DNA of 64,000 bases, taken from the NCBI RefSeq assembly GCF_016938855.1, contig NZ_JAFHAP010000004.1, positions 62,001 to 126,000 on the forward strand. Direction: 5' to 3'. Of this stretch, positions 1 through 8,442 are shown one piece after another (within the stretch, counting starts at the first letter, position 1; each line of letters starts with the position of its first letter). The position numbers and the translations under genes are program-made. The notes beneath the pieces are model-generated. The model did no database searches and was not told where the DNA came from. It worked only from the letters and a program-made list of their open reading frames with translations. This stretch comes from Polycladomyces zharkentensis. GTDB lineage: Bacteria > Bacillota > Bacilli > Thermoactinomycetales > JIR-001.

Positions 1-199
1 CTCCCAATTCCGCCTCGATCACCAGATTGGACTCCAACAGTTCACCGACGATGTTGGTCACCGTGGGTGGCGTCAATTTGGTCATCTTGGCAATCTCCGC
101 CCTGGAGATGGGACCGTGAAGCCGAATCATGTTCAGAATGGTTGACTTATTGAGCGTCTTCATCCACCGGAAACTTCCCACTTGAATCGTCCGCGACAC
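1..199 (-). CDS. ROK-family transcriptional regulator, N-terminal part
   Basis: Only the first 66 codons lie in the window; the gene continues past the left edge. The visible part is the winged helix-turn-helix that opens ROK repressors (XylR/NagC type): residues around 14-28 read LNKSTILNMIRLHGPISRAE and are followed by a TPPTVTNIV recognition helix and VGELLESNLV. The start is a GTG preceded by GGAAGGAGT at good spacing. It lies downstream of the galactose genes in the same direction, so a sugar-responsive role is plausible, but the ligand-binding kinase-like domain cannot be seen. Confidence 0.8.
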   Translation of the reverse strand, partial: MSRTIQVGSFRWMKTLNKSTILNMIRLHGPISRAEIAKMTKLTPPTVTNIVGELLESNLVIEAELG

Positions 200-222
200 G
201 GCTGTGACTCCTTCCCAGCTCG

Positions 223-1356
223 TTAGGGTATCACCAAAATATCTGGCCGTTGGTAGACTTGTCCATCCCTCTCCATTATAATATACGGCCAATTTCCGGT
301 GTGGGTGAGAAAGTGGTTCGCTTGTTCGTCCACCCATATCGTATCTTCCGATTTGATACCCGGCAATGAGGGATTCCAGGCAAACGCCTGATGCAGTTGC
401 ACGACCCCCTCGCTGTCCGGTGTCGCCAAAAACTCACGTGTCGCATACCCGGTCGGACCGCCCTGATGAAGATACCGCCAATCATCCGGGTGTCCCACCC
501 GGCGATATGCCTCGATGCCCGCACGTAACACGTCTCGGATCGGGACTCCCGGGCGGGTGGCAAGATTCATGGTCAAATCGATCTCGGCCAGTTTCCTGCG
601 GCGGTCAGACAACGTTTTCGGCAGGGGACCGAAGTGGACCAACCGCGTCACGTTGGCCACCAATCCCCATTTTTCCGCACAGAGCACCAACATGGCGTAG
701 CGCCTGAGCGGTTTGGCGGTGGGGATGGGGTGACGGTAGCGGAACACGCGTTCATCTGTGGCCACCAGGATCACCTGGGGGAAAATGCCATGCGGCAAAA
801 TCTTCGCCGCCAAACGGGATTGAATCTCCCACTCGCTCATCCCCGGTCGAACTTCCCGGCAAGTCTCCTCAACAGCCATCGCCGCCTGCCGGCACAGCCA
901 TGCGTAGCGCCGGATTTCCTCTTTCTCCAGCACATAGGTCAACTGAAACAGCGCATCTCCTTTATAGACTGCGCTCTCGATCCCCAATGCATCCGGCCAT
1001 ACATCGGCCCCGATCGTTTTCCCTGCGCATAACCGACGGAGGGTGGGCAACACTCCCTCGGTCCATTCCGGGGCGATCATCTCAAATCCCAGGCCCGTCA
1101 ACTCCTCCTCTGCGATCCGATCGGATTCCATCCGTGTCGTCACACAGATCGCTCGATCGGGGAAAATCAGCAGATCGGCAACCCCTTCTTCCGTCGTCCA
1201 GACGATATGATTGCACCGTCCCATGGTCAGCCATGCAAAACTGCGCCGTTTTCGCAACAGGATGCCATCCAGCCCGTTATGTGCCGCCCATCTGCGAAGT
1301 CGGTCGAGACGCTCTCGCACGATGGTGGACGTCTCCGTATCCACCGCCCTTGTCAT
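223..1356 (-). CDS. M24-fold protein (creatinase/aminopeptidase P superfamily) with degenerate metal site
   Basis: A 377-residue protein with the two-domain layout of Xaa-Pro peptidases: an N-terminal creatinase-like domain (about 1-130) and a pita-bread domain (about 140-377). The start chosen is the ATG whose ATGA overlaps the galE stop, with AAGAGGAG upstream; the longer frame runs back into galE. The usual five metal ligands are mostly gone. Where the family has the D-x(n)-D-x-T-R segment this protein has CAEKWGLVANVTRLV, and the EP of the ligand glutamate is NP; only a histidine in LHQGG and the glutamate in KSEDT remain recognisable. It is therefore probably not an ordinary metallopeptidase. 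It is translationally coupled to galE, which ties its expression to galactose use. Its substrate is unknown. Confidence 0.75.
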   Translation of the reverse strand: MTRAVDTETSTIVRERLDRLRRWAAHNGLDGILLRKRRSFAWLTMGRCNHIVWTTEEGVADLLIFPDRAICVTTRMESDRIAEEELTGLGFEMIAPEWTEGVLPTLRRLCAGKTIGADVWPDALGIESAVYKGDALFQLTYVLEKEEIRRYAWLCRQAAMAVEETCREVRPGMSEWEIQSRLAAKILPHGIFPQVILVATDERVFRYRHPIPTAKPLRRYAMLVLCAEKWGLVANVTRLVHFGPLPKTLSDRRRKLAEIDLTMNLATRPGVPIRDVLRAGIEAYRRVGHPDDWRYLHQGGPTGYATREFLATPDSEGVVQLHQAFAWNPSLPGIKSEDTIWVDEQANHFLTHTGNWPYIIMERDGQVYQRPDILVIP

Positions 1357-2354
1357 CCGCGAATCTCCTCTTTTCTGTATCCGTTCGGATGGGATCGGTG
1401 CCAAGCCCATGCCGTGGCGATCATCGTGTCCAAATCCTCGTATTGCGGTCGCCATCCCAGCTCTTCCCGCGCCTTATGGGAAGATGCGATCAACACGGCC
1501 GGATCTCCCGCGCGTCGCGCAGCCATACGGGCGGGAATGGGGTGTCCCGTAATCTCCCGTGCGCGTTCCACCACCTGTTTCACGGAGAAACCGGTTCCAC
1601 TGCCCAGATTGTAGATACCGCTTTTTCCCGTATCCCGCAATCTCTTCAGTGCCAACCGGTGCGCCTGCGCCAAATCCATCACATGTACGTAATCCCGGAT
1701 GCAGGTCCCGTCTTCGGTCGGATAATCATCGCCAAAAATGGACAATGCCTCCCGTTGACCGAGGGCCACTTGCAGCACAATCGGAATCAAGTGGGTTTCC
1801 GGGTCATGATCCTCGCCGATGTGACCGTCCGGATGCGCACCTGCCGCGTTGAAATACCGCAGGGACACAAAACGCAATCCGTAAGCCTGTTCACACCATC
1901 CCATCATCTTTTCGATGGCCAGTTTGGTTTCGCCGTAAGCATTGGTCGGTTCGGTCGGGTCCGTCTCCTGAATGGGGATTTGTCTGGGTTCACCGTACGT
2001 GGCGGCCGTCGACGAAAAGACGATGCGCTTCACCCCGTGTTCGATCATTTTGGTCAACAGGATTTGTGCCGCCGCCACATTGTTGTCGTAGTAGGCCAAC
2101 GGATCTTTCATCGAATCGCCGACCAGGGAGTATGCGGCGAAATGAACCACCGCTTCCACGTCGTACCGGCGGAATATCCGGTCCAACAAATCGCGGTCGC
2201 GTACATCGCCGTGGATAAACGTCGGCGCCAGCACCGCTTCCCGATGCCCTTTTTCCAGATTGTCCAGCACGATCACTTCTTCGCCGTGGTCCAACAGTTC
2301 ACTTACCGTGTGACTGCCGATATAACCGGCGCCGCCTGTCACGAGAATCGCCAT
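1353..2354 (-). CDS. galE: UDP-glucose 4-epimerase
   Basis: The enzyme interconverts UDP-galactose and UDP-glucose with bound NAD and is the last step of the Leloir pathway. The 333-residue protein is a full-length short-chain dehydrogenase-type epimerase. The NAD-binding glycine motif is at residues 7-14 (GGAGYIGS), the catalytic serine is in FSSTAATYG around 114-121, and the Tyr140-x3-Lys144 pair lies in NAYGETK. The gene overlaps the galK stop by 16 bases and its own stop overlaps the next start (ATGA), so it sits inside one translationally coupled operon galT-galK-galE-M24. Confidence 0.96.
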   Translation of the reverse strand: MAILVTGGAGYIGSHTVSELLDHGEEVIVLDNLEKGHREAVLAPTFIHGDVRDRDLLDRIFRRYDVEAVVHFAAYSLVGDSMKDPLAYYDNNVAAAQILLTKMIEHGVKRIVFSSTAATYGEPRQIPIQETDPTEPTNAYGETKLAIEKMMGWCEQAYGLRFVSLRYFNAAGAHPDGHIGEDHDPETHLIPIVLQVALGQREALSIFGDDYPTEDGTCIRDYVHVMDLAQAHRLALKRLRDTGKSGIYNLGSGTGFSVKQVVERAREITGHPIPARMAARRAGDPAVLIASSHKAREELGWRPQYEDLDTMIATAWAWHRSHPNGYRKEEIRG

Positions 2355-3532
2355 GATGTAAAAACCTCCTCGCTCACTTCATGTGCACCGTTACCGATCT
2401 CCGCCGTATAAAAAGCGGGCGTCAATCCCGTCTGCCTTTCATACTGTTTTCCGACTTCCTCCTGAAATGTCTTTACCGCATCCCGGTGCACCAAACTAAC
2501 CGTGCATCCACCGAAACCCGCTCCCGTCATGCGCGTGCCGATGCATCCATCCACCTGTCGGGCCGCATCAAACAGCGCATCCAGTTCTTTCCCGGTCACT
2601 TCGTACAAATCGCGCAAGGATTCATGCGATTGCATCATCAGTCGGCCAAACGCGATCAAATCCCCTTGCTCCAACGCTTCCACGGATGCATGGACACGGG
2701 CGTTTTCCTCCACCACATGCGTCAGCCGCTTCCGCAGCGTTAGATCGGACACCCGTTCCCGCACCCGTTGCCACATGCCCACATCCACCTCCCCCAGACA
2801 AGCGGCGTTGTCCAACCAGGGACGGATTTGCCGAAACCCTTCTTCGCACTCTGCCCGTCGTTCGTTGTATTTGGAATCGGCCAGTTCACGCGGTTTGTTG
2901 GTATGGGTGATGACCAACCGATAATCGCCCAATTCCATCGGTGCGTACCGGTACCGCAAGGTGTCACAATGCAGCAGGATGGCGTGATCTTTTCGTCCCA
3001 TGCCGGAGGCGAATTGATCCATGATCCCGCATTGGACACCGATGAAACGGTTTTCCGCATGTTGCGCCATTTTGACCAGCTCCACCATCGGCCAGTCCGT
3101 TCCGGCCAACGCTTGACAAGCCACCGCTGTGGCCATCTCGATGGAAGCCGAGGAGGACAGTCCCGATCCCATCGGAATATTGCCGTGAAATAGCATGTCT
3201 GCTCCATCCATTTCGGCACCCTGCTCCAAAAACTGGCGGATGATTCCTTTGGGATAATTGGCCCAACCGTCTTCCGAACGGTATCGGATCTCATCCACCC
3301 GGCAGTGGACTTCCCGTTCCATTTGGCGTGATGCGAATCGAAACCAACCATCTCTGCGCGGACGAACCATTACCCATGTGCCGAACGTCAGCGCCGCCGG
3401 AAAAACGTAACCACCCGTGTAATCGGTATGTTCTCCGATCAGATTCACTCTTCCCGGCGCAAAAAAGACGCGAACCTCATCTCCATCGCCAAACCGCCGT
3501 TCAAACTCGCTGAACCAATTTTCACCCGCCAT
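2339..3532 (-). CDS. galK: Galactokinase
   Basis: It phosphorylates galactose with ATP to galactose 1-phosphate. The 397-residue GHMP kinase has all three family motifs: the galactokinase signature PGRVNLIGEHTDY at 26-38, the ATP-binding GSGLSSSASIE around 121-131, and TGAGFGGCTV near the C-terminus. It starts directly after the galT stop without any gap, so it is cotranscribed with galT, and its 3' end overlaps galE. Confidence 0.96.
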   Translation of the reverse strand: MAGENWFSEFERRFGDGDEVRVFFAPGRVNLIGEHTDYTGGYVFPAALTFGTWVMVRPRRDGWFRFASRQMEREVHCRVDEIRYRSEDGWANYPKGIIRQFLEQGAEMDGADMLFHGNIPMGSGLSSSASIEMATAVACQALAGTDWPMVELVKMAQHAENRFIGVQCGIMDQFASGMGRKDHAILLHCDTLRYRYAPMELGDYRLVITHTNKPRELADSKYNERRAECEEGFRQIRPWLDNAACLGEVDVGMWQRVRERVSDLTLRKRLTHVVEENARVHASVEALEQGDLIAFGRLMMQSHESLRDLYEVTGKELDALFDAARQVDGCIGTRMTGAGFGGCTVSLVHRDAVKTFQEEVGKQYERQTGLTPAFYTAEIGNGAHEVSEEVFTSWRFS

Positions 3533-4513
3533 TTAAGCACTCCGCCCCTCCTTTTTCAGATACCGGCGGTACGCTTCCCTCATCTGCTCCGCCGTTTGTT
3601 CGACCGCGTGGGGGTTGCAGGCCGCCCATGCTCCCATTTCCGAAGAAGCATAATATTTCAGTTTATTACGGTCGCGCAACGGTGGATAAAATTCGATGTG
3701 AAAATGATAGTACGCTTCCACATCGTCCCCGTTGACCGGACGTTGATGCAGCACCATCATGTAGGGGAACAACCGGTTGAACAGTGTATCCATCGTACCG
3801 GTCATGTGTTTGAGCATCTCGGCCAAATCCCGCTTCTCCTTCCGCGTGAAATCCGGCAAGGCGGTTTTGTGATTTTTGCTCACGATAAACAGTCCGTAAG
3901 GGAAGTCGGTGAAAAAGGGAAGATACGCCAGAAACGAATCATTCTCGGTGATCACCCGTTGACCAAACGCCTTTTCCTCCCGGTTCATATCGCAAATCAG
4001 GCAACGTCCGGTCCGCTCGTGATGTTTTCGGCAATTGACCAATTCCGTTCGGATTTTGAGCGGCATTTGCGAATATGCATAAATTTGACCGTGCGGGTGG
4101 GGCATGGTCACACCACATTCTTCACCGCGGTTTTCAAAGATCAGCACATACTGGTGCGCAGGGTCCTTACCCAATTCGACGAACCGCTCCGTCCACAGAT
4201 CAACCAGCTTTTCGATATGATCCACCGACAGCTGGGGCAAAGTGATCGTATGTTCCGGTGAATATAGAATCACTTCGCATTTGCCGCGGGCTTTTCTCGT
4301 TTGGTAGAGCGTCGAGCCGACCGGGTCCGGCTCCGGCGGATCGGGCATCAATGCCGGAAAATCGTTGTCGTAGGCATATACATCGTAATCATCGGGCACT
4401 TTCCCCGACCCCGGACAAAAAGGACAAAAGTCCTTGGGCATGGTCGGCCTGTGCGAACGATTGCTGGCGACCATGGTCCAATCATCCAACAGCGGATTGT
4501 AACGGAGTTCCAC
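3533..4513 (-). CDS. galT: Galactose-1-phosphate uridylyltransferase
   Basis: It exchanges UMP between UDP-glucose and galactose 1-phosphate. The 326-residue protein carries the active-site histidine triad-like motif HPH at 139-141 (TMPHPHGQIYAY) and a CPFC zinc pair at Cys30/Cys33. It is the HIT-superfamily GalT found in many thermophiles, not the unrelated Bacillus GalT type. The start is GTG, preceded by GAAGGGAG. It is the first gene of the gal operon, with the promoter and cre-like site directly upstream. Confidence 0.95.
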   Translation of the reverse strand: MELRYNPLLDDWTMVASNRSHRPTMPKDFCPFCPGSGKVPDDYDVYAYDNDFPALMPDPPEPDPVGSTLYQTRKARGKCEVILYSPEHTITLPQLSVDHIEKLVDLWTERFVELGKDPAHQYVLIFENRGEECGVTMPHPHGQIYAYSQMPLKIRTELVNCRKHHERTGRCLICDMNREEKAFGQRVITENDSFLAYLPFFTDFPYGLFIVSKNHKTALPDFTRKEKRDLAEMLKHMTGTMDTLFNRLFPYMMVLHQRPVNGDDVEAYYHFHIEFYPPLRDRNKLKYYASSEMGAWAACNPHAVEQTAEQMREAYRRYLKKEGRSA

Positions 4514-4558
4514 CTGACTTGCTCCCTTCTAATTTAAATTAATTAATTATGTATCTTT

Positions 4559-4587
4559 ATGATAAAGCGCTTTCTTTCATTTGTAAA
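4559..4587 (-). promoter_or_regulatory. Sigma-A promoter of the gal operon with an embedded cre-like palindrome
   Basis: Read leftward, TTTACA (complement of 4582-4587) is followed after exactly 17 bases by TATCAT (complement of 4559-4564), about 45 bases before the galT start. The spacer contains the perfect palindrome AAAGCGCTTT (4564-4573) within AGAAAGCGCTTTAT, close to the CcpA cre consensus. A repressor bound there would block polymerase, which fits carbon catabolite repression of galactose genes. Promoter and palindrome are seen; CcpA binding is inferred. Confidence 0.65.
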
Positions 4588-4849
4588 GCAGATTTTTTTG
4601 ACAATAGCGAAAGAAAAAACGTCCTCTCATCGTTGATGATGAATGGACGTTGAGACGATAGCGGGTTATCCTCAGATATGCCATCATCGCCATCGGTGAT
4701 AGCAGGGAAAACGACAGAACCTCATCAGACGGTCAGACGATGGTAGCGGTGTTGGTTGAACGCTTTTACTTTTCTTTGTCATTTTGACAAATGACCATAT
4801 CTCCCCATCGTTTCACTTTCGTATTGTTGATAGGTGATGGTCTTTTCTT

Positions 4850-5282
4850 TTGACACTCCACACGGCTAAAGCCGTGGGATTCTTGAGTGGTTAGCGCCCT
4901 CAATCCATTTCTGTTTCGGGCAACCCTCAAGCTAGGGGGTGTGTCATCACCCCGTCCCATATGGTTCTGCGCCACCGGGCACATGTACCCACATGGGCGG
5001 CGTACCTGTTACCAGTACGCTAGTTCTTTTTGCCTCACTCTCATGGTTTTACCCAGTGGGAGAGATTTGTTCGCCACTGGAACCTCATACCATGACGTAC
5101 ACAGGAACATGCCCACTACCAGTGGATGAGCACCGCTCATACGTTCGATTATACAACAAATTGGTTGCTCTTACCATCCCCAAAAGGGGATACCGAGCAA
5201 CGCCGCCTTTCATCCCACGATTCAAATACCCCTAGGGTACTTCCTATGGTCGCCGTGGGCTTTCAGACGGCTTTTTCTGTAA
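4850..5282 (-). mobile_element. Relic of an IS200/IS605-type element, no transposase or tnpB
   Basis: Read leftward, the last 40 bases (4850-4890) form the right-end hairpin typical of IS605/IS1341 elements: CTCAAGAATCCCACGGCTTT continuing into AGCCGTGTGGAGTGTCAA. This is preceded by a scaffold-like region (about 4890-4960) of the kind that becomes the omega RNA of TnpB. The opposite arm (5190-5282) carries a second hairpin with CCCACGG and CGTGGG arms. No protein of transposase or TnpB length is present between them. Both arms recur at 38183-38400, and the right-end part recurs at 7254-7365. Confidence 0.6.
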
Positions 5283-5410
5283 TCGTCCTTGTTGGCCACT
5301 TCAGTCTGATTTTTCGGTATCCTGTCTTTCAACATCTTTTAACTCCCATCGTCCCAATGATCCATCCGTCCTTAGAGTGCGACTGGTGTTGTCCACTGTG
5401 CTTTCCCAAC

Positions 5411-5607
5411 TCGCTCCACCTGCGCCCTGCAGGGATGCAGATGATGACCGCTCCGACCCGGTCAGCGCAGGTCGCGGGCAAAGCACGCTTCGCTTTGCGG
5501 AAATTGCCCGCGATTTCAATCCTGCGCTTCCCGAGTCTTCGCTCAGTCAGGGCTTGGTCAGTCGCTCGTCCGGGAAAACATTGCTCCCTTACGGAATGAC
5601 CAGACAC
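5411..5607. repeat. Intergenic repeat B, copy 1
   Basis: This roughly 195-base non-coding sequence begins CGCTCCACCTGCGCCCTGCA and ends ACGGAATGACCAGACAC. It shares long blocks with 47741-47933 and shorter blocks with 7461-7548 and 19641-19764. The centre forms a hairpin with GCGGGCAA and TTGCCCGC arms around 5474-5512. It lies downstream of the pgi stop, beyond a partial repeat C. Confidence 0.7.
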
Positions 5608-5649
5608 GCCCTAGTATCCTACAAAAAGAAATGACTTTACTCGAAACGG

Positions 5650-5736
5650 CTGACAAAGAAGAACGGGTCCGAATTTCCCGTCGCGCGTCTCTTACCGGCG
5701 CACGGCGCAAAGACGGGTAAATCGGAACCCGCAGTG
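5650..5736. repeat. Intergenic repeat C, partial copy
   Basis: This is the second half of repeat C: TGACAAAG is followed directly by a hairpin whose arms are GGTCCGAATTTCCCGTC and GACGGGTAAATCGGAACC. Full copies are at 39722-39918 and 51591-51780. The first hairpin of the full repeat is missing here. It starts 35 bases after the pgi stop. Confidence 0.65.
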
Positions 5737-5770
5737 TTGTCTTGGAGGAGCGCCTTCCCCGGCGGTATGG

Positions 5771-7126
5771 TTATCCGTTCAGCCGTTTCAACAGGCGTTC
5801 CCGTTCTGATTCGAAACCGGGTTTGCCCAAAAGCGCAAACATATTTTTCTTGTACGCTTCCACGCCGGGTTGGTCAAACGGATTGACGCCGAGCAGATAA
5901 CCGCTGATGCCGCACGCTTTTTCGAAGAAATAGACCAATTGGCCGAAATAATACGGGGAGACTTCCGGCACTTCCACCACCAGATTGGGCACTCCGCCGT
6001 CAGTGTGAGCCAAAAGCGTTCCTTCCATCGCTTTTTTGTTCACAAAGTCCATCGTTTGACCGGCCAAGTAGTTCAATCCGTCCAGGTTGTCCTCGTCGGA
6101 CTGGATGGTCAAATCCACCCGGGGTTGATCGATTCGGATCACGGTCTCAAAGATGTTGCGCAACCCTTCCTGGATGTATTGTCCCATCGAATGCAAATCG
6201 GTGGTAAAGTCGACAGCGGCCGGGAAAATGCCTTTCTGGTCTTTCCCCTCACTCTCGCCGTACAATTGCTTCCACCATTCTGCAAAATAATGGAAGGACG
6301 GCTCATAGTTGACCAAAAGCTCCGTCGTTTTCCCTTTTCGATAAAGTGCGTTGCGAACCGCCGCATACTGGTAGCTCGGGTTTTCCGCCAGCACGGGGTT
6401 GCGGTACGCTTCCGCTGCGTCGCGGGCTCCGGCCATCATCGCTTCGATGTCCACTCCGCTCACAGCGATCGGCAGCAGCCCCACCGCCGTCAAAACGGAG
6501 TAACGCCCGCCGACATCATCCGGGATGACAAACGTCTCATATCCTTCGGCATCGGCCAGTTGTTTCAGGGCACCTTTGGCCCGGTCGGTGGTGGCGTAAA
6601 TGCGCCGACGTGCTTCTTCTTTTCCGTAGCGCTTTTCCATGTATTCACGGAAGAACCGGAATGCAATGGCAGGTTCCGTCGTCGTGCCCGATTTGGAAAT
6701 CACGTTGACGCTGATATCCTTGCCTTCCAACAGCTCCAGCAAGTGAGCGGTGTACGTGGAACTGATGTGGTGACCGACGAAATAGATTTCAGGCGTTTTC
6801 CGTTTGTCCTTCGGTAATTGGTTGTAAAAGCTGTGGGTCAACATTTCGATGGCGGCACGCGCACCCAGATACGATCCGCCGATCCCGATCACGACCAACG
6901 CATCCGAGTCGGACTGGATCTTTTTTGCAGCGGCCTGAATCCGGGCAAATTCGTCCCGGTCATAATCGAAGGGAAGATTTACCCATCCAAGAAAATCGTT
7001 GCCCGCCCCCGTTCCGTTATGCAGAAGCTCATGCGCCGTCCGCACGGCCGGCTCCATCTGGGCAATCTCATGCTCTCCAACAAACGTCAATGCCTTCGAA
7101 TAGTCGAACGTCAATCGTTTGGTCAT
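5771..7126 (-). CDS. pgi: Glucose-6-phosphate isomerase
   Basis: It interconverts glucose 6-phosphate and fructose 6-phosphate in glycolysis and gluconeogenesis. The 451-residue protein is of the normal Bacillota length. It has the sugar-phosphate (SIS) motifs [12 protein letters not shown] at 81-92 and [10 protein letters not shown] at 144-153, the signature DVGGRYSVL at 204-212, and the catalytic glutamate in GQYIQEGLR. The start is the ATG behind ACGGGGGGATGCGCA; the reading frame upstream of it runs into an IS-relic sequence. The relic begins under 40 bases upstream, so the native promoter may have been displaced. No clear promoter is visible. Confidence 0.95.
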   Translation of the reverse strand: MTKRLTFDYSKALTFVGEHEIAQMEPAVRTAHELLHNGTGAGNDFLGWVNLPFDYDRDEFARIQAAAKKIQSDSDALVVIGIGGSYLGARAAIEMLTHSFYNQLPKDKRKTPEIYFVGHHISSTYTAHLLELLEGKDISVNVISKSGTTTEPAIAFRFFREYMEKRYGKEEARRRIYATTDRAKGALKQLADAEGYETFVIPDDVGGRYSVLTAVGLLPIAVSGVDIEAMMAGARDAAEAYRNPVLAENPSYQYAAVRNALYRKGKTTELLVNYEPSFHYFAEWWKQLYGESEGKDQKGIFPAAVDFTTDLHSMGQYIQEGLRNIFETVIRIDQPRVDLTIQSDEDNLDGLNYLAGQTMDFVNKKAMEGTLLAHTDGGVPNLVVEVPEVSPYYFGQLVYFFEKACGISGYLLGVNPFDQPGVEAYKKNMFALLGKPGFESERERLLKRLNG

Positions 7127-7162
7127 TGCGCATCCCCCCGTTATCTTTCTTTTAAGGAACAA

Positions 7163-7365
7163 ATGAGCACCGCTACAACGCTTGATTATACTACAAATCT
7201 GTTGTTGTCCAAAAGAAACGCCCGGCAACACCCATTTTCATCCCGGAAAAACTGCTTGGGACGAGGTGATGACACACCCCTGAACTTGGGCGTTATCCAA
7301 AGCGGAAACGGACCGTGGACGCTAACGACCCAAGAATCCCACGTCTTCAGATGTGTGGAGTGTCA
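7163..7365 (+). mobile_element. Rearranged relic of an IS200/IS605-type element
   Basis: The right half (about 7254-7365) matches the right-end scaffold and hairpin of the other relics: GAGGTGATGACACACCCCTG, then CAAGAATCCCACGTCTTCAG and ATGTGTGGAGTGTCA. The left half (7163-7210, ATGAGCACCGCT onward to TTATACTACAAATCTGTTG) matches 5126-5170, but in the opposite orientation relative to the right end. The copy is therefore scrambled. It contains no transposase gene and lies just upstream of pgi. Confidence 0.5.
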
Positions 7366-7400
7366 GCATATCTTCACCAAACGACCTCACAAATGTGAAA

Positions 7401-7434
7401 AGCCCGGAAGGATGCCTCAAGCTTCCTCCGGGCT
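7401..7434 (-). terminator. Rho-independent terminator downstream of dapF
   Basis: Read leftward, AGCCCGGAGGAAG pairs with CATCCTTCCGGGCT (one small bulge) and is followed by TTTTCAC. It lies about 140 bases after the dapF stop, with a shortened repeat B in between. Confidence 0.6.
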
Positions 7435-7460
7435 GTGACATGTCTGATCAATATTGGATG

Positions 7461-7548
7461 CGCGCCCTGCAAGAAGGTAAGCAACACCGCTCCGAACCGG
7501 TGTTGCAGGCCACGGGCAAAGATGCTTTTCATGGAATGACCGACACGT
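7461..7548. repeat. Intergenic repeat B, shortened copy
   Basis: Blocks GCGCCCTGCA, ACCGCTCCGAACCGG, CGGGCAAAGATGCTT and GGAATGACCGACACG appear in the same order as in the full copies, but the middle is deleted. It lies between the dapF stop and its terminator. Confidence 0.55.
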
Positions 7549-7571
7549 CCGAATGGGTTGTGGCAAATCTC

Positions 7572-8420
7572 TCAAAGGGAAGCGTCCGACACCAACCATT
7601 TTCCTTCAAACACCACTTCCGCCGGTCCGGTCATGTACACATGACCGTCCGTTTCGCTCCACTCTATTTCCAAATCGCCCCCCCACAGGTGGACGATCAC
7701 ATGGCGACCGGTCCGGCCCGTTAACACCGACGCCACCACAGATGCACAAGCCCCACTGCCGCATGCCATGGTTTGGCCGGCACCGCGTTCCCAGACCCGC
7801 ATGTCCAGCTCCCTGTCGGATCGGACAGCAATGAATTCCACATTGGTTTTTTTGGGAAAGAACGGGTGTACCTCGATCTTGGGACCCCACTCTTCCACCG
7901 GAAAACCGACGGCATCGTCCACGAAAATAACGGCGTGCGGATTGCCCATGGAAACAGCGGTAAAGGCGAATCGCCGTCCGTCTACTTCCAGCGGTTCTTC
8001 CACCACACGGTCTTTGCGGATCGAAACAGGAATTTGTTCACCTCGCAACACGGGAACGCCCATATCCACCTTCACACGATCCACCCGGTTGTCGACCACA
8101 TCCAGCCATACCCGCTGAATCCCTGCGCCGGTTTCCACGGTCAGCTCCTTTTTGACGCCGGAGACGCATTCGTAGTAATATTTGGCCACGCACCGCACCG
8201 CATTGCCGCATTGTTCCGCTTCGGAACCGTCGGCGTTGAAAATGCGCATCCGGAAATCGGCCCGCTCCGACGGCAGGATGTACACCAGACCGTCCGCACC
8301 CACGCCGCGATGTCGATCGCAAACGGCTCGAGCCAGATCCGTCGGCGATTCTTTCAACGGCTCTTTTTGGTATACCACCACAAAATCGTTGCCCAATCCA
8401 TGCATCTTGGTGAATTTCAT
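7572..8420 (-). CDS. dapF: Diaminopimelate epimerase
   Basis: It converts LL- to meso-diaminopimelate for lysine and peptidoglycan synthesis. The 282-residue cofactor-free epimerase has both catalytic cysteines in their motifs: Cys71 in ADGSEAEQCGNAVRC and Cys220 in GAGQTMACGSGACA. meso-DAP use agrees with the DNPR motif in the murE fragment at the right edge. It follows the P-type ATPase gene by 22 bases and probably shares its transcript. Confidence 0.96.
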   Translation of the reverse strand: MKFTKMHGLGNDFVVVYQKEPLKESPTDLARAVCDRHRGVGADGLVYILPSERADFRMRIFNADGSEAEQCGNAVRCVAKYYYECVSGVKKELTVETGAGIQRVWLDVVDNRVDRVKVDMGVPVLRGEQIPVSIRKDRVVEEPLEVDGRRFAFTAVSMGNPHAVIFVDDAVGFPVEEWGPKIEVHPFFPKKTNVEFIAVRSDRELDMRVWERGAGQTMACGSGACASVVASVLTGRTGRHVIVHLWGGDLEIEWSETDGHVYMTGPAEVVFEGKWLVSDASL

Positions 8421-8442
8421 CGTGTTCCCCTTCTACGTCTTC

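Noticed and set aside
900-2411. Long rightward frame of 503 codons
   Set aside because: It is antisense to galE and the M24 gene and has no protein-like motifs; such frames are common opposite high-GC genes.
5126-5599. Reading frame starting MSTAHTFDYTTNW, similar to one at 7163 ([12 protein letters not shown])
   Set aside because: The similarity is due to the shared IS-relic sequence; the frames diverge after 15 residues and cross repeat B.
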